Positions 16,401-29,900 of a DNA stretch of 64,000 bases are shown in pieces; the stretch's first letter is position 1, and each line of letters begins with the position of its first letter. A model generated the notes under the pieces. The model did no database searches and was not told the origin of the DNA. It saw nothing but the letters and a program-made list of their open reading frames with translations. Origin of the DNA: Neckera pumila (Eukaryota > Streptophyta > Bryopsida > Hypnales > Neckeraceae); assembly GCA_963969595.1 (NCBI GenBank), contig OZ018413.1:1056501-1120500 (forward strand), written 5' to 3'. Both the position numbers and the translations under genes were made by a program.

Positions 16401-17172
16401 GATGTAGGTCTCATCTTCACTCTCTTGAGGAGTGATAGGGTGCAAATCTGGATTCCATTGCAATTCCACGTTGATTCAAGCAGCTTCAACTTCATGATGA
16501 ATTGAGATGGAATGGGACGGGACGGGATGCCAAACCCAAGAGGTCCATCTGGAAGCTACAGGTAACGTGATTTCACTACATGCAGTCTGTGAATCCATGA
16601 ACTCTATAATGACGAAGGGTGATCAATTATACGAACTACAGAAACCTGATGATTGCTGAAACCGGGGTCCTTTAGGAAGGTGTTTTGACGTTCGGCACCA
16701 ACTAAGTATTCATTCTTCTACATTTTGCCTCGCTTCCCCACTCTATGCATGGTTGCCAGCCTCTTGCGTAGTACGGAGTGTAGGCAAGACAGACAATCAG
16801 GAAGGGGGGAGAAGAACCAACCAGCTCTTGCTCCAGCGTGCCCGTGCCGATGTAGAGCGAGGCAATGACGACCCTTGACCGCGCGTTGCGAACGCCTTGC
16901 AGCAGCACATTGTAGAACTGCGACGGTGTTTCCAGAATCTCCACGCTGTCGCCTTGGACCGGGAAGCCGCGGGCATGCTTCGTCATCCCGCCCACCAGCG
17001 ACTGGAGCACCTCCGTCTCAGAGGGCTGCACGGCCGCGCGCGTCCAGCTCGTGCCCGTCTCCATGTGCCGCACGACTTGGCCGAACTCGCCGCGAATCAA
17101 ACCTCGCCAGCCCAACCTCCAAACCCCCGATCGAATCGCCATTCTCCTCATGCCACAAATCCACGAATCCAC
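13441..17172 (-). CDS. PGS1: CDP-diacylglycerol--glycerol-3-phosphate 3-phosphatidyltransferase, PLD-superfamily type
   Basis: Makes phosphatidylglycerophosphate from CDP-diacylglycerol and glycerol 3-phosphate, the first step to phosphatidylglycerol and cardiolipin; the animal and fungal enzymes are mitochondrial. Exons in transcript order: 17172-16818, 15990-15633, 14964-14535, 13899-13441; 533 residues, all phases compatible. The basic N-terminus (MRRMAIRSGVWRLGWRGL) looks like a mitochondrial presequence. Family blocks in order: SRVVIASLYIGTGTLEQELVD across the first intron; the first HKD motif HLKAFVFD with IMTGANMSTAYFTTRQDRY across the second intron; SSPYFNLTPAYEEAIL; ANGFYGSSGISG; the second motif GWTFHAKGLW followed by SLVGSSNWGYRSRDRDLEAQ. 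The second motif lacks the canonical Asp, as is normal for this family. Length is close to human PGS1 (556). An alternative start is the ATG at 17148. Exons are GC-rich compared with the neighbouring LRRIQ gene. Confidence 0.95.
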
Positions 17173-18687
17173 GAATCCACGAATCCGAAATCCACCAATG
17201 GTCGGTCACAAATGGGTAACGGATTGTTGCAATCCCAAAATCAGGAATGCGTCAGGCAGCCGACATAGTCATGCCCTTAAATTGGGTCCCGAAGTCGAAA
17301 CCTCCGCAATGGCGAGCAAAATCTCATCTCGAAGGCTTCCGGCACGAAATCGAAAACTCTGTTGCGTGCGGAAGAATGTCTCGCCAGGTCTGCAGCACAA
17401 TGAATTCGATCCAGTTTCGCATGGATTTGCACAGATTGTGAGGAGGGGCAGGCAGGGACTCCTGAAGAAGGCGGAAGTGCCGGGTCTCAAGGGGCTTGTT
17501 GCAAAGAGACAGACAGAGTGTGGCTTTCCGTATCCCCGGACTTGGCTTTGGACGAAGCCCTCACGAAACCCTGCTTCTTCGTCCTCGTTCTCGTTCGTCA
17601 GTCGTCGCCTAGACGATGCCGTTCTCGTTCGGCGTTCGGCGTCCGTGCTTTGGACGACGCTCTCATAAAACCCTGCGCCTCCGTCCGTCCGCATCACAAA
17701 ATTCACATCAATTACGACATTAACCCCAAAGTGACATTTGATTTCCAGGGTTCAAAAATGTCATTGCTTTTGAAGCTTTATAGATCTAAATGTCTTCAAG
17801 TTATACAAATCTCAACCATACAATCTTCTCGTGTACATGTTGTAGATGACATGTACAAAATTTGAAGTCATTTGGCCACATAGATTGCAAGATCATAATG
17901 TTTAAGTGTTGAAAATGAATGCTGAAATTTTTCCAAAAATAGGTTTGGAGGTGAAATTTGATTTCTAAACCAACTCAAAAAGCTTAACATTACAAAGTGA
18001 TTCAAAACTAGTATATAAACACATTGGTGAAAAAAAAATTCATTCAATTGACTCATTGAGTCCACAAAATAGCTATGAAATGTCAGAAAAGAGCCAAAAA
18101 AATTGCAAAAAAACACATCTGAGGCTGAACCTCCTTCTACTAGAATGTTTCTCACTCACTCATTACTTTTTAGATTGACATGAAAAGTTAGCTACACAAA
18201 CTAGACTAGTATGCAAAAAATTTCCAAAAGAAATTATTGAAAATGGACTCTATATGAAGAAGAAACAAGCCGCCGAAGTTCAATGTACTCCAAAAATGGC
18301 AGTATTTTTAGCTTTGAATTGCTCCCAAACATTCAAAACAACTTGGATTAACATGAAATTTTACCACAATAACCAGGCTTCAAAGGAACAAAATCCAACA
18401 AATTTTATTGAAAACAAACAATAGATGAAGGAGATACAAGGCCCCAAAGTTTCAGCTCCAAAATGCAGTTTGGTGATCTCAAATTGAAGTTTTGAACTTT
18501 GATTGGCTTCCAAAAAATCAATACATCTTGGATTGATCTAAAAATTGTACCACATAGACTAGAAGAGAGAATGCAACTTTCCCAACAAGTTCTATTGAAC
18601 TTGGACCTTGGATGCAAAAGTTAAAGCACTTTGAACTGGACTTGAAACTGTATGAGGACACTTTCTGTCCTCTTTTTCAATTTGGGA
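17173..18687. other. PGS1 5' flank and AT-rich intergenic DNA
   Basis: The first 500 bases are GC-rich and are the probable promoter and 5' UTR of PGS1. They include a short tandem run of the 10-mer ATCCACGAAT at about 17160-17190. Near 17545-17675, two related segments (TTGGACGAAGCCCTCACGAA and TTGGACGACGCTCTCATAAA) form a degenerate duplication of about 110 bases. From 17700 the DNA becomes AT-rich with no frame that I can support as coding. Confidence 0.5.
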
Positions 18688-19343
18688 TTAACCCCTAAAT
18701 GCCTGAGGCACCAAATTTTAATGTCGACAATACTTTGAAGTTAAAGTTAAATAAAACCGAACCAAGTTGCTACTTTTAGCAGTTTATATTTTTGTATTCT
18801 TTTTCTTGAAGTCTTGTTCTAGCATCAAAAATCTGATTTTGAAAATGATTGATTATGACTTCTCTATTCAAGATTTTGTGCAAGGGTGTCCATTGCAATC
18901 TTGACTTTCCATAGTGTTGAGGGCTCTTGGAAATGCGCCTCCAATACATTAGATCTTGGAGAAAAAATCACATTCAAAATTCAATTAAAAAAGTTGTAGA
19001 ATAGATTTCGAGAAGCCATAAATTGATTGGAGTTATGCATATTAGGCCCTTTAAACTCATATTTATTTGATGACCAACTTATTAGATTTGACATGTGAAA
19101 AGAGGATTGAAAGATTTCAAATCACTTTTGTAGTTTAAACACCATCATCAAACATTATAATCTTTCAATCTATAAATGATATCGTTGTGTCTTCTTTTTT
19201 AATGTAATCTCTAATATGTCTAGTTTGAATTTGTGGTTACATTTCAAAAAAAATTGATACAATTTATCAAAATTTTGGCTTTATATTCATTTTAGAGCAA
19301 ATTCCTTGAAGCTTAAAAAAGGCCTTAGGCATTTAGAGATTAA
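18688..19343. mobile_element. TTAA-flanked inverted-repeat element, short subfamily (copy E)
   Basis: The element starts TTAACCCCTAAATGCCTGAG and ends GGCATTTAGAGATTAA, so TTAA is at both borders and the inverted termini agree over about 18 bases (CCCCTAAATGCC against TCTCTAAATGCC). It is 656 bp with no transposase frame. Its termini differ from the CCCCTAAAGTCC type of the other copies, so it forms a distinct subfamily. TTAA targets with CC-starting termini are typical of piggyBac-type elements. Confidence 0.75.
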
Positions 19344-19368
19344 CCTAGAAAGTTAGTTGGCCCTCTCC

Positions 19369-19523
19369 ATAACATTCAATAGCTCTACAGTGATGGTGTG
19401 GTCTATTCCACACCCCAACAATGTTTCATCAATAGTTACTGGTGAACTAAACAGGTGGAGGATATAGAGGCACACCATCACTGTAGAACCAAGGCAACAT
19501 CAACACAAGCTACTGAATGTTAT
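19369..19523. repeat. Long fold-back (inverted repeat) locus
   Basis: CTACAGTGATGGTGTG at 19385-19400 is the perfect complement of 19471-19486. The outer arms 19369-19384 and 19508-19523 pair at 15 of 16 positions. RNA from either strand could fold into a stem with an asymmetric bulge on the right arm and a loop of about 70 nt. It sits 26 bp after a TTAA element. It may be a fold-back MITE or a small-RNA precursor; no mature product can be named. Confidence 0.7.
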
Positions 19524-20967
19524 GTCTACTCAAAGATTTGTATGTCCAATAAATATATTACAACATGGAAGAATGCAAAGAAAAGTTATACATTTTGAAA
19601 TTTTATAGTTAAATGGACCATTGTTCTAATCAATGCTCTTACAAGAACTTGAAATGTGTACCAGTATTGAATTTTTCTTTTAAATTCAATTATTGACACA
19701 AATTTGATTATTTGAATGAAAATTGTTGAAATGAATTCATTTGATGAGTTTTTTGTAGTAGAGAATGCCAGATTCTTGTGATGGGCACTTTGGATTCTCT
19801 TTATTGGTTTTTACATAAAACAATATATTTGTCTTGAACTATTGCATATGTCACCAGCATTGACTCGTACTCGCATCAATACATTTTGAAACAATAAAAA
19901 AAAAAAATTCAATAGAATAGAATGTTGAAGTATGAATCTGCTGCAAGTTTTCATTCTCTTCAAAAAACATAACACAAGAAGTCCATCTTTATACCCTATC
20001 AAACTGTTTCTCACAATAAGATGGCTTGGAATAAAATCTATCAAGACAAATTTTTATAAGCTTTGTTGTTTTGTCAAACATATGATTAGCACTTCAGTAT
20101 AAATAGTGAGATTTGCATGCAATATTGAAAGTTGAAGCACTTAGAAAATTTTAATATGAATTATTTGAGCTCTTGAACTTATATATATCTCTTGCAAATC
20201 ATTTGCAATCTTATACAATTCTATCACTTTGACAACCAAATATTGATCAATATGCATAGCAAAGTTGCTAGCTCAAACACCATCTTCATCAAGAAGGGTC
20301 AAGTCCTACTTTTTACTAGTATCATAAGATTTGTCTAAAGTGATTGAAATTTCTTCTCAAAATAGTGATGGAAATTAATACTTGATATAGATCTAGACGA
20401 TAGTTGAAGACTCAAATCCCCACTTGGTTGATATCCTAATCTTCAAGACCAACCTTAGTCTTTCATTTAATCTCAATAGCACTTATTAATAGATAGATGA
20501 TGTAATAAGTGAATAATAGATAGGTCAAAAGCTGATATTACATAGGCATGCAAGCATCAACCTTGGTCGCCACATAAAGAAATCATGTTGGTTGCATGGT
20601 CAATCCTTCTTCTATTCATTCCAACTTGTAACACTTCATGTGGAATGCAATTTCATATCTCCATCACAATACTTCCTACCACACATGCAAGTGACTTCCA
20701 CTCAATGACTTTGATAACTTACAAAAGTACCAATATGTCATCGAGTGGTATGAACTTTGTCAATTTGTTAAATTTGGCACCATTCCATCAAAATTGCAAC
20801 AATGGAGATTCTTAAGAATGGTAGGAGATGAAGTGATTTAGGAAGCTTGAAAGGAAATGGGGATGGAAAACCTAGCTTATTATTGTTATTAGTATACATA
20901 TTTGTAAATAAAATACAAATCCTACATTAATTTTTATAACTATCAATAAAACAAAGCAACATAAACA
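19524..20967. other. Intergenic downstream of the LRRIQ1-like gene
   Basis: AT-rich DNA with no supportable gene. It should contain the 3' UTR and poly(A) site of the leftward-transcribed LRRIQ1-like gene at its right end. Short open frames on both strands show no domain or splice support. Confidence 0.5.
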
Positions 20968-23900
20968 TCAAAATATTGCATAGAATACTTCCACTTTTAC
21001 AAAAATAAATTGACAATGATGAAAACAAGAATGAATGTTGGCATTTGTACTTATAGATGGGCGAGCCCAAGCAGGCCAATTTTTTCTTAATTTCCCTTTC
21101 TTCAAACAGTTTTGTTGAATATGTGGTATCAATGCTGGCAATGCAGTAGGAGGATGCCAAGATTCCATAGTTTCTTTAGTCCAAATTTTACCTTCATAAG
21201 GAATTGGAATAGTCTCCTTCTCGACTTTGCCTAGAAGATTACAAGTGTAACAAAACCTCCATGATGAAATTAATATCAAGGCCTATATTTGCACTCTCCT
21301 CTTAATTTCTATTCAATTACAATTTATTAGATTACATATGAACATACATTGTAGCCGAGGAGCTATTTGCTTGATGTGTGTATATTGGGAGGGTGAAAGG
21401 GCCAATGCTTCTTCAAATCTAGCCTTAAACAGTTCAAACCGACTTTGAGCTCCTGCAAAATCATCATTGTAAGGTAGGTCATCATTACTCCTTCATGGTT
21501 GGCATACCTTGATGGTAAATCTATATCAATAATTAATACTAATACATGATTTAACTCACTTTAGCATAGTGGTCAAGCTATTGTAAATGTCAAAATGGAA
21601 AATAGAATACGGTCAATTTAACATAATTGAACTTTTCAAGTATATGCATATCTAGTGTAGAGAGACAAGGTAATAGCTTTCTAGATAAATGCATTCATGT
21701 ACTTAAAAATTGTCATGTCCATAGAATTTTTGACCTTGATGAACTCCTTTCTTTTTTTCAATCATTTTTTGAACTTTGGTCCTTGCTTTCATGTAGGACC
21801 CAATGGTTCTCTCATCTTTAAAGCCCCTATTTCAATGACACATCAAATTTTAGAGCAATATATGCACATAGAATTTGAAAAAATTTCTTAAAAGCATATC
21901 ATTTTGTCTAATATGGACAATGACTATCAAGGTAGCCTAAAAGAGGTGTATGGGCTATTTGATAGATCTTCAAAGTGGCATTTTTGAGTGTACATTAATT
22001 TGATCTCAAGGAAATGCATATTTACTTCATTGCAAGGGATATATAAAAAAAAAATAATTCATTCAAAAGCTTTTGTACGTGATCAAAGCCTCTAGAAATA
22101 AAATAAAATAAAAAAGTTCAATAAGCAGGAACAAACAAGCAAAAATTGAACCATTCTTTAGCAATCTCAGCAATAGTTGCTTTCTTCTTCTCTGCTTGAA
22201 GCTTCTCTCTACAAACATATCCTTGCTGCATTGAAATGTAGACTAGATCAAGTCCTTATAAGATGGCAACTCAATATTGTTAAATAATCGTGCTTGCTTA
22301 AATGCATATGGACTTTCTTAGTAAGATCTAAATAATCAAAACAATATAAGATATGATGAAATCAACCTACCTTCACTTTTGGACTAGATTCAATTATAAA
22401 TTGTTGTAATTGTGACTGTAAAGTCACTTGTGGACTATGTTTCAACAATTTTATATGATCTTCATTTTGAAGTGCATCGCTTGCTCTACCTGCTATTTGA
22501 AAAACCACCAATATAATTAAGATTTACACTTTGAAATTTTTAATAGGTATTCATCATTTCTTGTGAATACAAATTTGAATAGACATGAAATTTTTAATAA
22601 TCTACAAAAATTTACCACAAGAAATTAAAAAACACAATTGAATGAAATCAATACTTGTACTTCATTTGACAACAAAAAACTTGATGTATTATCAAATAAT
22701 GGTTGTGTTGCTAATTTAGGTGCATTCAATCTTTTGGATGAATGTAGAGAAAAACAACATGTATTCATAGATATCTTAATAAAATTGCTTTGTACTTGTA
22801 TTTGTTTACATTCAATTTGCATATTCTTGATGCTACTATGATTTTCACGTAGAGCTACAACTTTCATATTTCCCTTATGTTTGCCAATATTCGGAAATGA
22901 GCATGTTTCGTGGCTCTTATTTAAAAATGGCCCATTGCCCTCTTCAACCAATTCCACCAATAGATTTTCATTTGTAGAGCTAGTTTTTGAATTACACAGG
23001 TTTTCTTTGGAAGCTTGAAGTTTGCAAAATAGGGAATACTCGTCTTCAAAAACAAGGGAATTAAGTACAAATTCATTTTCGTCAATCGCAACATACTCAA
23101 AATCATCATCATCAACATATCGTAACTTTGATAGGGCCTTTTGATAACGTTTTTTAGCTAAAAAGCCTCTCCAAAAGGCTTGCAACTTTATGGTTGAATT
23201 TACAACTTTCCTAAGCATCCAACCTCTCCAAGCAGCCTGCATAAAAAAAACGCTAAATATATAATAAGTGTTGTGAAAGGTTTCAAAAAAAAATATCAAT
23301 TAATGTCTAATCAAATTCTTTTTGGCCTAGGTGCAACATAAGTGTATGCTTGAATTTAAAGTATACTATAAAATTAGAATTTGCCTGAATCCGAAGTATA
23401 CTACTTTGAAACTTCAATTTTTCTAATAATTGTTGAGCCTCTTGTGCCTTGAAAGCATCTACAACCAACTTTTGCATTTTAATGTTGTTTTTCTTAGCCA
23501 ACATGCCTCTTCCTAATGCTTGCAATCGTCTAATCCTTGATAGTTGATCTTCAATTTCCATCCTATACACTACATTCTCTTTATATATATCTTGGTACTT
23601 GCAATCCGTATGTTCTATGTAATCATTTAAATATTGGTCTACGTTGTGATATTCTATTGTGTCTATAATGCCCTTGCCAACTTCTTTTTCTATAGATTGT
23701 TGCTCAAATTTTCCTTCTTGTACAAGAAACTCTTTTCGAAAGTTGGTCTCTTTAGACCAAAAGTGACTTTTTCTATGACTTTCAAACATTTCCTGAAATG
23801 CTAGGTAATTCCATTTTTCATTCCCAGTAGAGTGGCATGGAAGGGATGTCAAAGAATGAAAGTTGGATTTCCTTGGAGAGACCAATTGAGCCTTCAAAAT

Positions 23901-26900
23901 TAGATTTGCATTAGCCATTTGATGTAAGCGAAAGAGAATTGCCCATAAAATTGTTCCTTTGGCTTTACCATCTTGCATTATTTCAATATTATATCTATCT
24001 ACTACTTTTGATTTGACATTCCCCCCTGGATCGGCAAATGTTGTTGAAGAGGTCAAAGAATATTGGTCAATGAAACTACTATAATTGTTGTTAAGCCATT
24101 GCCTTGTCACATCTTTTGGATTTTCATGTGAAAAAAAAGGCTTTTTGGCTTGAGCTACATTTTCATGTAGATATTGAATGCCGGCAACTTGCATGTGCTT
24201 CAAAAAAATGGAATGGATTGACTTTTCTCGAAAGCTATCTTCAATAGGTTCATTGTCAAGTTCAATCAACCATGGAACTGCTTCTAAAACCTTGTCGACA
24301 TGTTCCACTTGATCGGAGATAGGATTGTCATTCATTTGAAGTATTCGCAATCGTCGAAAAGATGACAAGTGACTAAGTTGGGAAAGTTCTGCCACATGAT
24401 TAAAGGATATGTCCAAAATCTAGAGTATACAATGTAATCTTGTTAAGAAGAGACATCTTGGCCTAATTTACAACTTATATATGACTCAGTCAAAAATTAG
24501 GAAAGTGAGTCTATAGAGAACAAAATTATTATACATTCCAATAGCTCAATAAATACAACTAGTCAAAATAGTAGTAGAGTGGATGGAGGATGAAAAAAGC
24601 ATAAGAAATACAATTTAAATTTGAATATTGATTAAAAAAATATGTATTCACCTCTAGAGAAGGGCAACCCAATAATGACTCCAAATTGTCAATCAAGTTG
24701 TCTTGCAAGTAAAACCTCTGTAGATTGGGAAGCCAAGATTTACAAGCAAGAGATGTTATAGAGTTTCCATTCAACCAAATTTCACGAAGCATGACACTTC
24801 CTAAGTGAGTTGGAAGCTCTGTCAACCAATTCCGAGAAGCCACCAAAGCCACCAATAAAGGACAATGGTTCAAGCCTTTCCAAAGACTCCGGCCTTTAAT
24901 TTTGTTTTGGCTTACATCAAGGAAACGGAGGTTCTTGAGGCCAACAAAAGCACGGCCATCAGATCCACCAAGTGTAACAAGTTCATTAGAATTCACATCC
25001 AATACTTCTAGATTAGGACATAAGCTACCTAATTCCCAAATATGACCAATTCGATTATTTCCTAAATACAACTTCTTCAATTTAGGCCAAAGACTTTGGG
25101 CAGGGTGCTCATGGCTATTGCGAGACGTAAGACAACATCGGGGATCATTTTTGTCCTCCCTAAATCTTGGAGTCCCTTCCCAACTTCGAGCCAATGCATG
25201 TGGGATTGATGACAAGGAAAAATAATAACCACTACCTCCAGATGTTGTTGTCATTGTTTTTGTTTTCCTTGTTCCAACCACAGGGTCAACAACTTTTGGT
25301 TTCTTATGCTCTTTTGTACTAGGTCCAATGTAGGAGATGAAGTTTCCTCCAAGAAATAACACTTTTAAATTCTGCAATGACTCTAATCCCTTGTAATCAT
25401 TCAAAAGATTGTTCTTGATAAGAACATATTCTAATGACCTTTCACAGCCATGAAACACCCCTTTGAGCATGCTAAGCTTGTTTTCATCCATTATGAATAT
25501 TTGCAAATTTGGACACCATCGACCTAGAATTCCCACACCTAAAGATGTCATATTTTTGTGCAATATACTAAGTTTTATAACTCTATGCAGTTCTTTTTGG
25601 TTACAATGTGCACTTTCTTCCAATATTCTCCTTGTTAGAGTACAAGTGGATAAGGATTGTACCCCATATAAGTGTGGTGACTTTGGTGTATGCCAATATT
25701 CATCATCACCATTGTTGTCTTCATTTCTATGATCTAAAATGATGGCTTCTGCCTTTTCTTCCTCTATATCTAGATTCCTTTCTTCCCTTACATAATATTG
25801 TCCGTTGTTGATTTGACATTGCATTTCTTTTGCAATTTTGTCAGTATATTGTGGTAGCTTTTCAATTTCTGAACCTATTTTTACAAGGCCTTTAGATGAA
25901 AACGCCTTCAGAAATGGTTGTGAATATTGATGTTTCCATCGGCCCCTCAATTTGTCCACTTCATGCCAACACATGCTATATGTGATGAGAGGGAGAACTT
26001 TTTTCAATGTAATACTTTCACCTCCAGCTTCTGGACATTGTTTTTTGGCAATCTTGTGATCTCCACTATTCAACATATCAAGGTGCAATATAAATATTAT
26101 GGATAAGATTAAAAGCATATTAAAATTCAAACATCTACACCAAATTTCCATTGATCAATATAATAAGGTCTAACGTGTAAAAATAACCCTATTGAGATAA
26201 TCAAACAGATATTTGGAAAAATAATGTATACATGTGTAGTACCTAATTGAAGGAGATAATCCTAGCGTTACAGCTTTTACATTAAGGATAGCTTTCCTTA
26301 TTTCACAATTAAAATTGACAGGAAAACCCATTGAGTCACATTCAAACACTGCAACTATGGACCTTTTGATCTTTGAATGCTCTAAAATAATACTTCTTTC
26401 TATTGACTGCAACAAATCTTTTAGAATGTCTACACCAATTCCAACACTTTTACCATGCGAATGTAACTCTTTCCACTTTCCAAGAAAATTTTCTCCCTTG
26501 CCAATTGATTGCCTAATGTAATTAACCAATTCCATAATAAACATTATAATTTGCTTGCGAATGTGTTGGACAACAATAGCCATTTCAGTTTCTAAACCAA
26601 ATCTAAATCCCTCAAGCAAAAGTTGTTTTACCCTTTTTACTTCATAGTTTGTGTTTGTAACTTCCATCAATTGTTTACGCACATGTGCAATCTTTTGCCT
26701 AAACCTTGCAGAATACTCTATGACAACTTTTCTTAAATCAATATATTTAGCTAATCGCAACCACTCATGGAAAGAGCTTAGTGCTCCACTTGTTGTTGAA
26801 GCCTCTAATCTACACAGTAAAATAATACAAAATATGAAATGATGACTATAGAGTATCATTAAAAATAAAATAAAGCAAAAAAAAATGAAGGATAAATATC

Positions 26901-29900
26901 CAAGGTAATATCAACAAGAAATAATTGAACTTATAATGTCACAATCATCCTAAAATATATACATATAATGATATGATACTTGCAATGATTCAATAGATAT
27001 AGCTTTTAGAAGGATAGAATTGGAAACACTACAAACCCGACTAATACATGGTTTTCTTTCTTTAATATAATTGCTTGAATTTCCTTTGCCAATGTTGTCA
27101 ATCCAAGTCTTTGTGCTTCTTTCACCTTTTCAAAAACTGTCTCACTTTCAATTCTCCAACTCAATGCTATTTGTTGCAACCACCAGGTTACTTTTGTCTT
27201 TGCAGCCTCCCAATGTTCTTGTATTATATCTACATGTTCTTTAAGACCTAAAGACAAAGCTCTTTGCACAATAGCTTCATACTCACTGCAACTTCCTACT
27301 TCAGAAACTTGAATTAGATGCTTTAGAGCAACATCACGACTTTTTGCTTCATATTCAATTAGCTCCTACATAACCACAAGCAAAGCAATAAGCATATATT
27401 ACTCTTCCACTTCTAAAAAAAATATGTTAAATATCAAATATTCCTTGCAATATTAGATTCAATAATTGGCTAAAGGCACATTATAAACAAGTCAAAAGAG
27501 AAGATATTGTCTAGGCCTTGGATATTATGCAAATAAAAAATATACAAAATTAATTTTGAAAGGGCTATGCAATTTGAACCATTTCCTACTCTTTTTTTAG
27601 ACATCAAAGTAATAAAAATGAATATCATAAAAGACTATGTGCATACTTGTATTGTATGGTTGTAAGGTCTAGATCACTTAATACCTTAAGGTTTTTTTCT
27701 TCTAGGCCCATGCTCTTAGCTTCTATAATTAAATCTTGAAGTTTAGGCAATGGTTGGGATTGAAATGTCTCATCTTTAGTCTCATTAGACATATATAAAT
27801 GTCTTATCCTCCTTCGAGCAAATTCAAGTTTCATCATATCCAATTCTTTGTGTAGACCTATATTTTGGACTTCTTTGGAATATTCAATGAATATGCTTAA
27901 ATTTCCTTCTTCAACAGCAATAGCTAGAACTTTCATCACCTGTAGTCATTCCACAAATATTGCTAATGATAAAAAAAATCCAATATGCATGGCAACACCA
28001 ATCTAAACTTTTGAAAGAATAAATTATGATTTGTGAAAATCTAAATTGTACATATAACATCTCTTGTGTACTCAAATAATTAGGCAAATGCATATACATC
28101 TTTTGGTATTTCTACCTTGCATCTCTGACCTTTTAACTGTTGAACTTTCCGCCGACAAAAAAATCCCCGGACCACTTTTTGAATGGAAATACAACAATTA
28201 TTAAGCATCATGCATCTTTTCTTTTTGAAAGCCCTTGTTATTCTTTGAGCTGCTACATTCCTTCTCTCCTATTCTACCACATAAGGAATATACAAATCTT
28301 AAATTAATAAAGTATAGAAAATACAGATGTTCATTACAATTGATTATAGTTGCAAATGATTTATGCCATAAACTAAGTAGCATCAAAAAATAAGAGGATG
28401 GAATCTAATCATTTTTATTTAATTCAAGGCTTTATTATGTACTTCTTCCAATCTTTGAGACTTGAAGTACTCTTCTACACTTTGTGTCTTCAAATCCTAA
28501 CACAAAGGAAGACTTGATGGTTTGAAATACTTCAAGTGGCATGTAAAGCAAATAAACAAATAAGAATACAAACATGTCAATACAATGATAGAATTCTCAA
28601 TTCTCTTGATATTACAACCATGTTTACACTAGGATTGTTGCAAGAAACACTTGTTGATTTGTACCAAATGAGGATAGTATTGAGAATATTAAGAATTTTT
28701 GGAAACAAAGTAAAAATAAAATAAAATATACAAATTTTGAAACGATTGAAATAATATATATAAAATTTTAGAACCTATTTCATTCAACTATTTACAAAGG
28801 AAATCAATGAAATATTTCAAGAGAATTGACACTTTATTTTTTTTATTTTTTTTAAATAGTGGAAGTTTAAAAAAATTATATATTGATAGTATTCTAAATT
28901 TAGAATGACTTTTTGTAGATTTATGTAAGTTTAGTATAAAAACATTTTTCTTTTATCTAAACTTCAAATTTGTAACATAAATAAAAAATAGTGTTAAAAA
29001 ATAAAATTGCAAAAAATAGGCATTTGATTGAAGGCTATTCATAAATAATCAACATCATTTTTGTAAGTTATGAAAAATTATAAAAGATGTATAATAGTCC
29101 ATATGCCATAATTATGAATCTTGTATCTATTGAAGGTGTAATACAAAATTTGAGGCAAATGAATCACCTCTCATTGAGGGAATGGATTAAAACTAATGCA
29201 AGTGTTTCTTGCAACCACTCACCAAGAGAAACTTTTAGAAAGGGCATAAAAAACATTTATAACAACTTTGTCAATTATTAAAAATGAAGACATCCAGGCA
29301 ATACTCTTTTTGTATTAATAAATAAAAGATACTTTACTCTCACATTTATCTTTTCCAAACTTTCCCATCTTTCAGTCAAGTTCTTAAGCTGAGCATTACT
29401 TGACTCTAATTCTTGCTGAAGTTCTTCCACTCTCCTGCACTTCACATTTAAATATATTTGTCATAATAGTTGTATGAATTTTGCATTGGTTTATGATAGT
29501 TGAGATAGTTATAGACAAGTAAAAAATACATTTTCTATTGAAAGGTTCTTAGATATTTGTCACTAACAAGACATGCCAGTTAGAAGCATAATCACAAATC
29601 AATAATTGACTCTATTCTTCAAGGAATCCTTAATATGTATGATGTAGAATTGATACATATAATGTTTGATATTTTCAAAGATTCAGTTTGAGATATCAAA
29701 CCATTTAAAGAAGGAATTCAAATTACTTACTGTTGCCTCAAAAATTCTTCTTCTTTGATCAATGCTTGTTTCTCCTCATGCTCTAAATGTATTGGATTCT
29801 ACAAGCTCTATACCTTAAAGTTAGTGCTTAAAGCAAACATGGTTATCCCACACAATTAGATATTTATTTTGAAGATCTACAATAATGAGCTTACGATATT

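Noticed and set aside
17051..17668. 205-codon plus-strand frame upstream of PGS1
   Set aside because: Overlaps the PGS1 first exon and promoter; Arg/Ser-rich, low complexity, no domain or homologue recognised.
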